Source: an uncultured Neglectibacter sp. (lineage in GTDB: Bacteria; Bacillota; Clostridia; Oscillospirales; Acutalibacteraceae). From it: a stretch of 64,000 nucleotides of DNA. The number at the start of each line of letters is the position of its first letter. Position 1 is the stretch's first letter. Positions 47,047 through 58,296 of the stretch are shown here, piece by piece. The notes beneath the pieces are model-generated. The model saw nothing but the letters and a program-made list of their open reading frames with translations. It ran no database searches and was not told where the DNA came from. The DNA lies in assembly GCA_904419785.1 (NCBI GenBank), contig CAJFSY010000002.1:97374-161373 (forward strand). Reading direction: 5' to 3'. The translations under genes were made by a program, and so were the position numbers.

Positions 47047-47538
47047 ATGACCATCGATCTGCGAAAGTATTTTCTGGGCAGCAGTGAAACGCTGGAATAC
47101 GGAATAGACCTTTCCGGTATGGAATTGGGCGGTGTCAAGCCGTTTTGTGCGCCGGTAAAAGTCTGTATTGAGCTGAAAGGCTCAGCCGCTTCCGTGGAGC
47201 TGACGGGAAAGGCCGTCTATACCATGACGATGCCATGCGACCGTTGCTTCGAGGTGACAACACAAGAGCGGCAAACTGATTTTTTCCATGTTTTGGTGCG
47301 GGAGCTCAGTGATGAAGAGGATAATGACGGCCAGTTCGTAGTGGTGCCTGATGAGCAGCTGGATATGGACCAGCTGGTTACGGAGGACATCCTGTTGGAT
47401 CTGCCGAGCAAGTTCCTCTGTTCCCCGGATTGCAAAGGGCTTTGCCCTATTTGCGGCAAGAACCTGAACCAGGGCGATTGCGGCTGTGAACGGGATTCGG
47501 TGGACCCAAGATTGGCCATCTTGAAAGAGTTGCTGTAA
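47047..47538 (+). CDS. YceD family protein (DUF177)
   Basis: 'MPCDRCFEV' and C-terminal 'FLCSPDCKGLCPICGKNLNQGDCGC', adjacent to rpmF. Confidence 0.92.
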   Translation: MTIDLRKYFLGSSETLEYGIDLSGMELGGVKPFCAPVKVCIELKGSAASVELTGKAVYTMTMPCDRCFEVTTQERQTDFFHVLVRELSDEEDNDGQFVVVPDEQLDMDQLVTEDILLDLPSKFLCSPDCKGLCPICGKNLNQGDCGCERDSVDPRLAILKELL

Positions 47539-47655
47539 AGCGGCGGGTAAGGCTGTCTTGGCATTAAGTTGTGCCGGACGTTTTGTGAAAACTGGACCGT
47601 GGGGGAACTCCTTCGCGGCAGAATATCATCTTCGATAGATTAAGGAGGTGCACCC

Positions 47656-47838
47656 ATGGCAGTACCCAAGCGGAAAGTATCCAGCGCGCGGCAGAACAAG
47701 CGGCGTTCCAATGTGTGGAAGCTCCAAGCTCCCGCTCTTATGAGATGCCCCCAGTGCGGCGAGTACAAGACACCTCACAGAGTTTGCGGCAACTGCGGCT
47801 ACTACAATGGCCGTGCCGTTGTGAAGAAGGACGCTTAA
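47656..47838 (+). CDS. rpmF: 50S ribosomal protein L32
   Basis: '[55 protein letters not shown]'. Confidence 0.97.
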   Translation: MAVPKRKVSSARQNKRRSNVWKLQAPALMRCPQCGEYKTPHRVCGNCGYYNGRAVVKKDA

Positions 47839-47855
47839 ATTTTAGGCAATGGTGA

Positions 47856-47891
47856 GAAGGGAACGCGGGGAAAGCGCTCCCTTCTTTATTT
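47856..47891 (+). terminator. Intrinsic terminator after rpmF
   Basis: GAAGGGAACGC-ggggaaa-GCGCTCCCTTC-TTTATTTTT. Confidence 0.75.
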
Positions 47892-47930
47892 TTACCGGCG
47901 AATTCTGCCGGTAGAAAGGGGAGAATGACG

Positions 47931-49286
47931 ATGGCGGTGAGAATCGACGGGGTAGACCCCAAAAGCCGTGCCCAGCGTTTGGGCATTTTACCGGGTGACA
48001 TGCTGTTGTCCATCAATGGCAAAGAGATCGTGGATGTGCTGGATTACCGCTTTCTGGAGACGGAACGGGAACTGCGGCTTTCCCTCTCGCGGGATGGGAA
48101 GCCCTATGAGGTGGAATTGGTCAAACCCCAATATGCTGAGATCGGCTTGGAGTTTGAGACCTATCTGATGGACAAGCAGCGTTCCTGCCGGAATAAGTGC
48201 ATTTTCTGCTTTATCGACCAGATGCCTCCTGGTATGCGGGAGACTCTCTATTTCAAAGACGATGACGACCGGCTCTCTTTTTTGTTTGGCAATTATATCA
48301 CTTTGACCAACATCGATGACCGGGAAGTGGACCGTATCCTTTCCATGCACATCAGTCCCATCAATATTTCGGTCCACACTATGGACCCGGAACTGAGGTG
48401 CAAGATGATGCACAACCGCTTCGCAGGGGAAGCTTTGCGGCACTTGTACCGTTTGGCGGAAGGCGGCGTGAAGCTGAATTGCCAGATCGTTCTGTGTCCC
48501 GGTATCAACGACGGCCCTGCATTGGAATATTCCTTGGAAAAACTCTACTCGCTGGGAGAAGGCGTTCTAAGCGTGGCTTGCGTGCCTGTGGGCTTGACCC
48601 GTTTCAGGGAAGGGCTGTACCCCTTGGTGCCTTACCAGCAGCAGACTGCTGGGGATGTGCTGGATATCCTAGAGCGTTGGGGCGAAAAGTGGAAAGCGGA
48701 GCGGGGATCCAGAACCGTATATGGTTCGGATGAGTTGTATCTCCTCGCGAAGCGCCCCATCCCGCCGTTGGAGTTTTATGAAGATTTTCCCCAGATCGAG
48801 AACGGAGTGGGGATGCTGCGGAATCTCCAAGACGAGTTCGACTGGGCTTTGGAAGATTTGGAGCTGCCTGAGAAACCCAGGAAAGTGACGATCCCCACTG
48901 GGGAGGGCTGCTACGAGTTCCTGGACCATCTTCTTGACGGATTGCGGGAGAAATGTCATAATTGTACTATTGAGTTGCTTCCAATAAAAAACGACTTCTT
49001 TGGAGGAAGCGTAAACGTCACCGGGCTGCTCACAGGCCAGGATATCCTCAAAAACCTGAAAGGCCGTGACCTGGGGGACGAGGTTCTGTTGGCGTCCAAT
49101 ATGCTCCGGGCGGGAGAGGATGTTTTCTTAGATGACATGACCGTGGAAGAGCTGTCGCAAGCTTTGGGCGTGCCGGTGCGCAGGGTGGAAAATACGGGAG
49201 ACGCGTTGGCGGCGGCGATCGCTGGAAACGCCGCTCCTCCGGCGCCTGGCCACAATCCCTATGAAGCTTCTTGGGAGCACAGGTGA
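47931..49286 (+). CDS. DUF512 radical SAM/PDZ-like protein
   Basis: N-terminal PDZ-like 'GILPGDMLLSINGKEIVDVLDYRF', 'CRNKCIFCFIDQMPPGMR' cluster motif, 'GLTRFREGLYPL'. Confidence 0.92.
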   Translation: MAVRIDGVDPKSRAQRLGILPGDMLLSINGKEIVDVLDYRFLETERELRLSLSRDGKPYEVELVKPQYAEIGLEFETYLMDKQRSCRNKCIFCFIDQMPPGMRETLYFKDDDDRLSFLFGNYITLTNIDDREVDRILSMHISPINISVHTMDPELRCKMMHNRFAGEALRHLYRLAEGGVKLNCQIVLCPGINDGPALEYSLEKLYSLGEGVLSVACVPVGLTRFREGLYPLVPYQQQTAGDVLDILERWGEKWKAERGSRTVYGSDELYLLAKRPIPPLEFYEDFPQIENGVGMLRNLQDEFDWALEDLELPEKPRKVTIPTGEGCYEFLDHLLDGLREKCHNCTIELLPIKNDFFGGSVNVTGLLTGQDILKNLKGRDLGDEVLLASNMLRAGEDVFLDDMTVEELSQALGVPVRRVENTGDALAAAIAGNAAPPAPGHNPYEASWEHR

Positions 49287-49346
49287 CCTGTGGATACTGT
49301 TTTGGCCCCGGTAAGGGGAGCATCAGGAAAAGGTTGGTGAAACTTT

Positions 49347-50672
49347 ATGGCAAAACCTATCGTAGCTATCGTGGGCAGGCCCAATGTGGGAAAGTCCACG
49401 CTGTTCAATAAGATCGTGGGGCGAAGGCTCTCTATCGTAGAGGATACGCCCGGCGTTACCCGTGACCGTATTTTCGGCGACAGCGAGTGGTGCGGCCGGA
49501 AATTCTCCCTGGTGGATACCGGAGGTATCGAGCCCGCATCTAAAGACGTGATTCTTACCCAAATGCGGGAACAGGCGCAGATCGCCATTGATTCTGCCAG
49601 CGCCATCATTTTCGTCACCGATATCCGCACCGGTGTGACCGCTACTGACGCGGATGTGGCCGCCATCCTGCTCAAGAGCGGCGTCCCGGTGGTGTTGTGC
49701 GTCAATAAATGCGACCAGGTGGGCGAGCCTCCGGCGGAATTTTACGAGTTTTATAATCTGGGCCTGGGCGACCCGGTGATGGTTTCTTCGGTGCATGGCC
49801 ATGGTACCGGCGACCTGCTGGACCGGGTCTGTGAAGTGCTGCCCCCGGACCAGGAGGAAGAAGAGGAAGGGGAAGTCATCAAAGTAGCGGTGATCGGAAA
49901 GCCCAATGTAGGCAAATCCTCTTTGGTGAATAAGGTTTCCGGTGAGAACCGGTGCATTGTCTCAGATATTGCCGGCACCACCCGGGATGCGGTGGACACC
50001 ACCATTCAAAACGATTTTGGTACCTTTACGTTTATCGATACGGCGGGCTTGCGGCGCAAAAGCAAGGTGGAGGACGCTATCGAGCATTACAGCAATTTGC
50101 GCGCGGAGATGGCGGTAGAGCGGGCCGACGTATGCCTGATCCTCATCGACGCGGAGGTAGGCTTTACTGAGCAGGATTCCAAAGTGGCAGGCATTGCCCA
50201 TGAAGCTGGTAAGGGCTGCGTTATCTGCGTGAACAAATGGGACGCCATCGAGAAAGACGGAAAGACCATGCAGGAAATGCGGGCAAAGCTGGAAAACGAC
50301 TTTTCTTTTATGTCTTACGCGCCCATCCTGTTTATTTCGGCGAAAACAGGGCAGCGGCTTGACAAGATGTTTGAGATGATCAAGCTGGTGGCTTCCTCCA
50401 ACGCGATGCGGGTCACCACCGGTACTTTGAACGATATACTGGCCCAGGCTACCGCTCGTGTGCAGCCTCCCACGGATAAAGGCAAGCGGTTGAAGATTTA
50501 CTATATGACCCAGGCTTCCACCAAGCCCCCTACGTTTATTTGTTTTGTCAATGACCACGAGTTGTTCCATTTTTCCTACCAGCGCTATTTGGAAAACCGC
50601 ATCCGGGAGACCTTTGGGCTGGAAGGCACTCCTATACGGATGATCGTGCGGGAACGTGGCGAAAAAGATTAA
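49347..50672 (+). CDS. der: Ribosome biogenesis GTPase Der (two GTPase domains)
   Basis: 'IVGRPNVGKSTLFNKIVG' and 'VIGKPNVGKSSLVNKVSGE' plus KH-like C-terminus. Confidence 0.97.
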   Translation: MAKPIVAIVGRPNVGKSTLFNKIVGRRLSIVEDTPGVTRDRIFGDSEWCGRKFSLVDTGGIEPASKDVILTQMREQAQIAIDSASAIIFVTDIRTGVTATDADVAAILLKSGVPVVLCVNKCDQVGEPPAEFYEFYNLGLGDPVMVSSVHGHGTGDLLDRVCEVLPPDQEEEEEGEVIKVAVIGKPNVGKSSLVNKVSGENRCIVSDIAGTTRDAVDTTIQNDFGTFTFIDTAGLRRKSKVEDAIEHYSNLRAEMAVERADVCLILIDAEVGFTEQDSKVAGIAHEAGKGCVICVNKWDAIEKDGKTMQEMRAKLENDFSFMSYAPILFISAKTGQRLDKMFEMIKLVASSNAMRVTTGTLNDILAQATARVQPPTDKGKRLKIYYMTQASTKPPTFICFVNDHELFHFSYQRYLENRIRETFGLEGTPIRMIVRERGEKD

Positions 50673-50705
50673 AACGAGACATAGGAAAGGCGGGTAAAAA
50701 GGCAC

Positions 50706-51410
50706 ATGGCATATGAGGTTTTGGCACTGGCGCTGACAGCGCTGGCAGGTTATCTGCTGGGAAGCATCAATTCTTCCATCATTCTCACTTGGTTCTTTAA
50801 AAATAAGGAGGATATCCGCAAATATGGCAGCGGCAACGCGGGCATGACAAATGTCCTGCGCAGCGTGGGAAAGCTTCCCGCCGCTTTGACCTTTGTGGGG
50901 GATTTCCTCAAGTGTGTGGCAGCTGTGCTGCTTTCTCAGGCGTTTGTAATGCTGTTTGCCGGCCAACAGCCCGGGGAGCTTTATGACGTTGCCCGATATG
51001 TAGCGGGCGTGGCGTGTGTGCTGGGACATATTTTCCCGGTGTATTACGGCTTCCGGGGCGGCAAAGGTGTGGTGACTTCCGCCGCGATGATCGCTCTTAC
51101 CGATTGGCGGGTATTCCTGCTGGTGTTGTTGACGTTTATTGTGGTGTTTGCCTGGAAGCGGATTGTCTCTTTGGCTTCTGTGTGCTGTGCGGTGCTGTAT
51201 CCGGTGTTTACGTTCCTGTTCTTGTATTTGGTAGAATTCAGCGGGAGCCCACTGCAAAATCATGGGGAGCACAGCTTGGCATATCTGCTCTTTGCCACAG
51301 CATCGGCTATTTTCGTGGGTTTGACAGTGATAGTAAAGCATAAGAGCAACATTGGCCGTTTGCGCCGCGGAGAGGAAAAGCCCATCATCTTTGGTAAGAA
51401 AGCGAACTGA
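50706..51410 (+). CDS. plsY: Glycerol-3-phosphate acyltransferase PlsY
   Basis: 'GYLLGSINSSIIL', 'YGSGNAGMTNVLRSVGK', 'FPVYYGFRGGKGVVTS'. Confidence 0.95.
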   Translation: MAYEVLALALTALAGYLLGSINSSIILTWFFKNKEDIRKYGSGNAGMTNVLRSVGKLPAALTFVGDFLKCVAAVLLSQAFVMLFAGQQPGELYDVARYVAGVACVLGHIFPVYYGFRGGKGVVTSAAMIALTDWRVFLLVLLTFIVVFAWKRIVSLASVCCAVLYPVFTFLFLYLVEFSGSPLQNHGEHSLAYLLFATASAIFVGLTVIVKHKSNIGRLRRGEEKPIIFGKKAN

Positions 51411-51707
51411 TGGTTTGCTGCTTTTCGTAGAGGTGAGAAGGTGTCCTGGTTTAACAGGAACTTTGCGGGCGGTTATTTGAGGAAATTGTCCGTTTTTAGC
51501 GCTTTCGAGAAGTATAAAAGCGGATTTCTTTCCATAAAAATAGAACGTGGCTTTTCTCGTAAGGTTTTGTCAAAACGGGCCGCAAGGCTTACCTGATATT
51601 GACTTTTGTGCTTCTATGTATTATTATTATCATCAGTCAAATACTAGTTTTGTAAACCAAAAGTATGCAGGCTAGCTTTGCTTGAAACGCCGTTAGGAAG
51701 TGTGAAT

Positions 51708-52997
51708 TTGGAAAAATATGTGATCAAGGGCGGCTGCCGCCTTACTGGCGAAGTAAATATCAGCGGAGCCAAAAACGCGGCGGTGGCCATTATCCCTGCC
51801 ACCATTTTGGCCGACTCTCCCTGCCGATTGGAGAATTTGCCCGATATTTCCGATGTGAAAACTTTGACCTATATCCTGGAAGATATGGGCGCAAAGGTAG
51901 AATATGTAGACCGTCATACCGTTGAGATTGACCCGCGCCCTGTGGGAACAGATACCGTTTCCGCAGATATTGCCCGGCGCATCCGCGCGTCGTATTATTT
52001 CTTGGGCGCGCTTTTGGGCCGCTGCCGTAAGGCTGTAGTGCCCATGCCCGGCGGATGTAATTTCGGCATCCGTCCTATTGATCAGCATTTGAAGGGGTTT
52101 GCGGCCCTTGGCTGCGACTATAGCCTGGATAACGGCATGATCGCCGTTTCCGCTGCCAACGATCTCCACGGGGCCAACATTTATCTGGATGTGGTCACGG
52201 TAGGCGCCACTATGAATATCATGCTGGCTGCTGTAAAGGCTCGTGGCTTGACGGTGATCGAGAACGCTGCCCGTGAGCCCCATATCGTGGATTTGGCCAA
52301 CTTTTTGAATACTATGGGAGCGGATATCCGGGGCGCTGGTACGGATACCATTAAGATTCATGGCGTTCAAAAGCTTCGTGGTGCCACGTATTCCATTATT
52401 CCCGACCAGATCGAGGCGGGCACCTATATGGTGGCGGCGGCCGCTACCTATGGGGATGTCACTGTGAAGAATGTTACTCCCAAGCATTTGGAGTCTATTT
52501 CCGCCAAGTTGGTAGAAATGGGCGTTACCGTGGAAGAGGGGGACGATACTGTGCGGGTGGCCTGCGAACGTCCCCTGCGCAAGTGCAATGTCAAAACCAT
52601 GCCTCATCCTGGTTTTCCCACAGATATGCAGCCTCAAATCACCACGCTGCTTTCTATCGCGCGGGGCACCAGTATGGTGAATGAAAGCGTGTGGGAAAGT
52701 AACCGCTTCAAGTATGTGGACGAATTGCGGCGTATGGGCGCCCAAATCACGGTGGATGGCAAGGTGGCCATCGTGGAAGGTGTAGACCACTTGAAAGGCG
52801 CGCCGGTGCGTGCGTTGGACCTGCGGGCAGGAGCAGCCATGGTCATAGCCGGCTTGGTAGCAGAAGGCACTACTGTGCTGGAGGATATCCAGTATATTGA
52901 ACGAGGCTACGAAAACATCGTGGAAAAGCTGGTGGACTTGGGAGCGGATATTTACCGCAGCCAGGAACCTGACCAGGCTATGGATAAGATCGGTTGA
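51708..52997 (+). CDS. murA: UDP-N-acetylglucosamine 1-carboxyvinyltransferase
   Basis: 'YVIKGGCRLTGEVNISGAKNAAVAIIPATIL', active-site Cys in 'MPGGCNFGIRPIDQH'; start codon uncertain (TTG 51708 or GTG 51702). Confidence 0.93.
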   Translation: MEKYVIKGGCRLTGEVNISGAKNAAVAIIPATILADSPCRLENLPDISDVKTLTYILEDMGAKVEYVDRHTVEIDPRPVGTDTVSADIARRIRASYYFLGALLGRCRKAVVPMPGGCNFGIRPIDQHLKGFAALGCDYSLDNGMIAVSAANDLHGANIYLDVVTVGATMNIMLAAVKARGLTVIENAAREPHIVDLANFLNTMGADIRGAGTDTIKIHGVQKLRGATYSIIPDQIEAGTYMVAAAATYGDVTVKNVTPKHLESISAKLVEMGVTVEEGDDTVRVACERPLRKCNVKTMPHPGFPTDMQPQITTLLSIARGTSMVNESVWESNRFKYVDELRRMGAQITVDGKVAIVEGVDHLKGAPVRALDLRAGAAMVIAGLVAEGTTVLEDIQYIERGYENIVEKLVDLGADIYRSQEPDQAMDKIG

Positions 52998-53011
52998 AAA
53001 GAAAAATCCAG

Positions 53012-53046
53012 GGGCTGCGGCAAGCTTTGCGGCAGCTCTTTTGTTT
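53012..53046 (+). terminator. Terminator-like hairpin after murA
   Basis: GCTGCGGCAAGCTTTGCGGCAGC with TTTTGTTTT tract. Confidence 0.55.
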
Positions 53047-53067
53047 TGTGGAAAGGAAGTTTAGGGG

Positions 53068-53850
53068 ATGGCAAGACTTTGCCCGTTGTTCAGCGGGAGC
53101 ACAGGGAACAGCTATTACATAGGGTCCCGGAGCGCGGGATTGCTGCTGGATGCCGGGCGCAGTGCCCGCCAGCTGGGCCAGATGCTTAGCCGCTGCGGAA
53201 TAGACCCGTTGGCGATCCAGGGGATTTTGATCACCCATGAGCACAGCGACCATATCGCGGGTGTGCGGGTGTTCGCAAAAAAATATGGCATCCCGGTGTT
53301 CGCTTCCCAAGGAACGCTGCTGGCTATGGAGCCTTCTCTGGAAGGGGTGGAACGCTGGGTGCTGGATGGTCCCGTGGAACTGGCTGGGATGCAGGTCACG
53401 CCGTTTCCCACGCCCCACGACAGCGCGGAATCATTAGGGTTTCGCATTACCACACAAGATCACCGGGAGTTCGCTTTGGCTACAGACTTGGGAGAGTTGA
53501 CCAACTGTGTAAAGGACCACTTGCTGGGGGCTGAGTTTGTGGTGGTAGAATCCAACCACGATAAGGAGATGCTGCGCAGCGGCCCGTATCCTTATTATCT
53601 CAAACGGCGCATTCTTTCTGGTCGCGGCCATCTCTCCAACGGTGATTGCGCTGGTTTTCTGCCGGAATTGGCCAAAGCCGGGACCAAACGGTTCCTGCTG
53701 GCACATCTCAGCAAGGAGAACAATACGCCTTCTTTGGCGGACGAGGCGGCTCTTTCCGCTTTGTCAGCCGCTGGCTATCGTCAAGGCACAGATTTTTGGC
53801 TGGAAGTGGCTTCTCCTGAGAACACCGAGGGAAAGGCGATCATTTTTTAG
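53068..53850 (+). CDS. MBL-fold metallohydrolase, YycJ/WalJ-like
   Basis: 'LFSGSTGNSYYIGSRSAGLLLDAGRSARQL', 'GILITHEHSDHIAGVRVFAKKYGIPVFAS'. Confidence 0.92.
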   Translation: MARLCPLFSGSTGNSYYIGSRSAGLLLDAGRSARQLGQMLSRCGIDPLAIQGILITHEHSDHIAGVRVFAKKYGIPVFASQGTLLAMEPSLEGVERWVLDGPVELAGMQVTPFPTPHDSAESLGFRITTQDHREFALATDLGELTNCVKDHLLGAEFVVVESNHDKEMLRSGPYPYYLKRRILSGRGHLSNGDCAGFLPELAKAGTKRFLLAHLSKENNTPSLADEAALSALSAAGYRQGTDFWLEVASPENTEGKAIIF

Positions 53851-53862
53851 GAGGTTTGCGCT

Positions 53863-54333
53863 ATGTTGGGGGTAAAGCTCATTTGTGTGGGAAAACTGAA
53901 AGAAGCTTACTGGCGTCAGGCGGTAGCGGAATATGAAAAGCGGTTGCGCCCCTTATGTAAGTGGGAGTTGGTAGAGCTTGCGGAAGCGCGTCTGTCTTCG
54001 GAACCTTCCCAGGCAGAGATCGGCGCCGCCCTGGAAAAGGAAGGGGAAACCATTCTGCGAAATGCTGTGGGCAAAATTTACCCCTTGTGTATCGAAGGGA
54101 AAACCGTGGATTCTCCCGGTTTGGCGAAGCGGCTGGCAGGAGCAATGCAGTCCCCAGGGGCGGTAAGTTTTGTCATTGGAAGTTCCTACGGACTTTCCCC
54201 GGCTGTAAAAGCCGCAGGGGAAGGGATTTCTATGTCGCCCATGACGTTTCCGCACCAGCTGGCCAGGGTGATGCTATGTGAGCAAATTTACCGTGGCTTT
54301 CAAATTTTAGGCAACACGAAATATCATAAATAA
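53863..54333 (+). CDS. rlmH: 23S rRNA pseudouridine1915 N3-methyltransferase RlmH
   Basis: 'VKLICVGKLKEAYWRQAVAEYEKRL', 'FVIGSSYGLSPAVK', 'MTFPHQLARVMLCEQIYRGFQILGNTKYHK'. Confidence 0.97.
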   Translation: MLGVKLICVGKLKEAYWRQAVAEYEKRLRPLCKWELVELAEARLSSEPSQAEIGAALEKEGETILRNAVGKIYPLCIEGKTVDSPGLAKRLAGAMQSPGAVSFVIGSSYGLSPAVKAAGEGISMSPMTFPHQLARVMLCEQIYRGFQILGNTKYHK

Positions 54334-54335
54334 GG

Positions 54336-54369
54336 AAAGGGCTCCCGGTTTTCCGGAAGCCCTTTTTGC
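54336..54369. terminator. Bidirectional intrinsic terminator between rlmH and PTS IIC
   Basis: AAAGGGCTCCCGG-ttTT-CCGGAAGCCCTTTTTG. Confidence 0.8.
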
Positions 54370-54381
54370 TGTGAGAAGGAA

Positions 54382-55467
54382 TTATACATCTAATTTCATG
54401 TCGCCGTCTTTTACCCAGCCCAATTTCCGCAGGCCCAGGTCGATGACCCAGGCCAGCACAGCGGGCAGCACAAAACACAGCAGCACAAGGCCGATCCAGT
54501 CCATAGGAGTGACAGCAGGCCGCAGGCCCTTTGCCACATCGTTTATCCAGCCGTCCACTACGCCGATCTGCCCCACCAAACCGCAGGTGCCCATGCCACT
54601 GGATACCGGAGCGCCGTTCATTTCCAGGCGGAACACACAGGTAGCTAAAGGCCCCGTAATGGCCGAAGCCAAAGTGGGAGCGATCCAAATCCGTGGGTTC
54701 TTAATGATGTTGGGCACTTGCAGCATAGAAGTCCCCAAGCCTTGGGCCACAAGCCCGCCCCAGCGGTTTTCCCGAAAGCTTATTACGGCAAAGCCTATCA
54801 TTTGGGCGCAGCAGCCGGCTACAGCAGCGCCTCCCGCCAGGCCCGTAAGCCCCAGGGCCGCGCAAATGGCTGCACTGCTGATGGGCAGCGTCAAAGCCAC
54901 GCCCACCAGAACAGAAACGAAAATACCCATGAGGAAAGGCTGTAAATCGGTGGCCCACATGATAAGCTGTCCTACCGCAGCAGCAGCGCTGCCAATAGGG
55001 GGAGCCAGCACATAAGCCAGCAGCGACCCGGACAGGATAGTTACCAGCGGGGTAACCAGGATGTCCACCGGGGTCTTTTTGCTCACCAATTTGCCCAGTT
55101 CCGCGGCAATGATAGCCAGCACGAGCACGGCCAGCGGACCGCCCTCACCGCCTAAAGTGTTGGAAGCGCTTCCCACCGCGGCCAGAGAGAACAGTACAAG
55201 AGGCGGGGCTTTCAAGGCGTATCCAATGGCTACCGCCATAGCCGGGCCAGCCATGGATTTGGCAAAGTCGCCGATTTCCGTAAGCAAGGGCACATCCAAC
55301 TGGGTGCCCAATGTGGAAATGATGGTGCCGATGAGCAAAGAAGCGAACAAGCCTTGTGCCATAGCGCTCATGGCGTCCACAAAATAGAGATTCAAATAGG
55401 ATTTGAGTATTTCCCAAGGGGTCCGCTTTTCCGGGACCGGTACTGGGGTTCGTTTGATATCTTCCAA
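54382..55467 (-). CDS. PTS transporter subunit IIC (PTS_EIIC_2/PfoR-like)
   Basis: Polytopic; 'WEILKSYLNLYFVDAMSAMAQGLFASLLIGTIISTLG', Gly/Ala-rich membrane domain. Confidence 0.82.
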   Translation of the reverse strand: MEDIKRTPVPVPEKRTPWEILKSYLNLYFVDAMSAMAQGLFASLLIGTIISTLGTQLDVPLLTEIGDFAKSMAGPAMAVAIGYALKAPPLVLFSLAAVGSASNTLGGEGGPLAVLVLAIIAAELGKLVSKKTPVDILVTPLVTILSGSLLAYVLAPPIGSAAAAVGQLIMWATDLQPFLMGIFVSVLVGVALTLPISSAAICAALGLTGLAGGAAVAGCCAQMIGFAVISFRENRWGGLVAQGLGTSMLQVPNIIKNPRIWIAPTLASAITGPLATCVFRLEMNGAPVSSGMGTCGLVGQIGVVDGWINDVAKGLRPAVTPMDWIGLVLLCFVLPAVLAWVIDLGLRKLGWVKDGDMKLDV

Positions 55468-55802
55468 AAAAATCTACCCTTCTTTGTAAAGGAGGGAGCG
55501 GAGAAAAACCGTGGGAGCGGAGTTCCTCCGTTCCTTCTCAATGGTTTTTCCGTGCCTTTCCCGCTGCCAGGCACAGGGCATATACTGCGGGGATCTATAT
55601 TGGCTATGTTGCCTGGGAAAGATGTCCGCGTTCAGCTTGAAGATCGCCTGCCGGAGGTTTTCCGGAGTTGTAGGTCGTCTTGCAAGGATTACTGGCGGTA
55701 CGCCTGGCCCGGGCCGTTTTAGGTTCCAGTTTCATGATACCATAATTTTGAAAGGAAGAAAAGTGGAAAGTGATTTAAGCCCTGCCTGATTGAGATAAAA
55801 CA

Positions 55803-55841
55803 AAAAGGACTCTGGACGGTTATCGCCCGAGTCCTTTTGCT
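55803..55841 (-). terminator. Intrinsic terminator after gdhA
   Basis: AAAAGGACTC-TGGACGGTTATCGCCC-GAGTCCTTTT. Confidence 0.75.
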
Positions 55842-55861
55842 TGTGTTTCGTAGAGCCTTTC

Positions 55862-57253
<1,392 letters not shown>

Positions 57254-57362
57254 TTACCATATCAGGCCGGATTTTACAAGAAAAAAATTGCAAAATTCTT
57301 TTTGCTTGATTTTCAAGAAAAATGTGCGTCTTATAACAGAAGTAAAATCTTTTGGGAAAAGA

Positions 57363-57391
57363 TTGACATCCAGACGTATTTTTACTAAAAT
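57363..57391 (+). promoter_or_regulatory. Promoter candidate TTGACA-N17-TAAAAT
   Basis: Upstream of purC. Confidence 0.65.
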
Positions 57392-57476
57392 TGAAATGTA
57401 TGAGACTGTTTGCCGCAAGTAGTCGTTTTCCTTTGGGAAAAAGAAAAAAATTAAAACTTCTGGAGGTTTTGCCATC

Positions 57477-58190
57477 ATGCAAAAGAAAGAACTGCTCTAT
57501 GAAGGAAAAGCCAAAAAGGTCTATTGCACTGAGGACCCCGAGGTCTATATTGTTTCCTATAAAGATGACGCCACCGCATTTAATGGGCTGAAAAAGGGCA
57601 CCATTGTGGGTAAGGGTGTAGTCAACAACGAGATGTCCAACTTTATGTTCCGCAAGCTGGAAGAGAAGGGCATCCCCACCCATTATATTGAAGAGCTCAA
57701 CGAGCGGGAGACCGCGGTGAAAAAGGTCACCATTGTTCCCCTGGAGGTCATCGTGCGCAACGTGGCGGCCGGCAGCCTTTCCAAGCGGCTGGGCCTGCCC
57801 GAAGGCACCGTGTTAAAGACCCCCGTGCTGGAGTTCAGCTATAAGAATGACGAGCTGGGCGACCCCATGGTCAACGATTATCACATTTTGGCTATGGGTC
57901 TGGCTACCCGGGAAGAACTGGACAAGATTGCCGACATGAGTTTCAAGATCAATGAACTGATGGTGGAATTCTTCAAGGGCGTCAACGTGGACCTGATCGA
58001 CTTTAAGCTGGAGTTCGGCAAGACTTCTGACGGGACCATCATCCTGGCCGACGAGATCTCTCCCGATACCTGCCGTTTCTGGGATAGCGATACCCACGAA
58101 AAGCTGGATAAGGACCGCTTCCGCCGTGATATGGGCGGTGTGGAAGAAGCCTATGAAGAAATGATGCGCCGTTTGGGCTTGCGGAAATAA
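57477..58190 (+). CDS. purC: Phosphoribosylaminoimidazole-succinocarboxamide synthase
   Basis: '[32 protein letters not shown]', '[14 protein letters not shown]'. Confidence 0.97.
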   Translation: MQKKELLYEGKAKKVYCTEDPEVYIVSYKDDATAFNGLKKGTIVGKGVVNNEMSNFMFRKLEEKGIPTHYIEELNERETAVKKVTIVPLEVIVRNVAAGSLSKRLGLPEGTVLKTPVLEFSYKNDELGDPMVNDYHILAMGLATREELDKIADMSFKINELMVEFFKGVNVDLIDFKLEFGKTSDGTIILADEISPDTCRFWDSDTHEKLDKDRFRRDMGGVEEAYEEMMRRLGLRK

Positions 58191-58296
58191 CCATAAGACA
58201 GTTGGGTCCCGAGGGGAGGGCCGTGAGTCCAGCCCCCGGGGCTCTCTTGTGTTTTTATCGGGAATCTATTTAGAGAAGAAAGGTTTGGTCTGGAAC

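Noticed and set aside
49962-51341. 459-aa minus-strand ORF opposite der/plsY
   Set aside because: Overlaps two well-supported genes in antisense; no domain or RBS.
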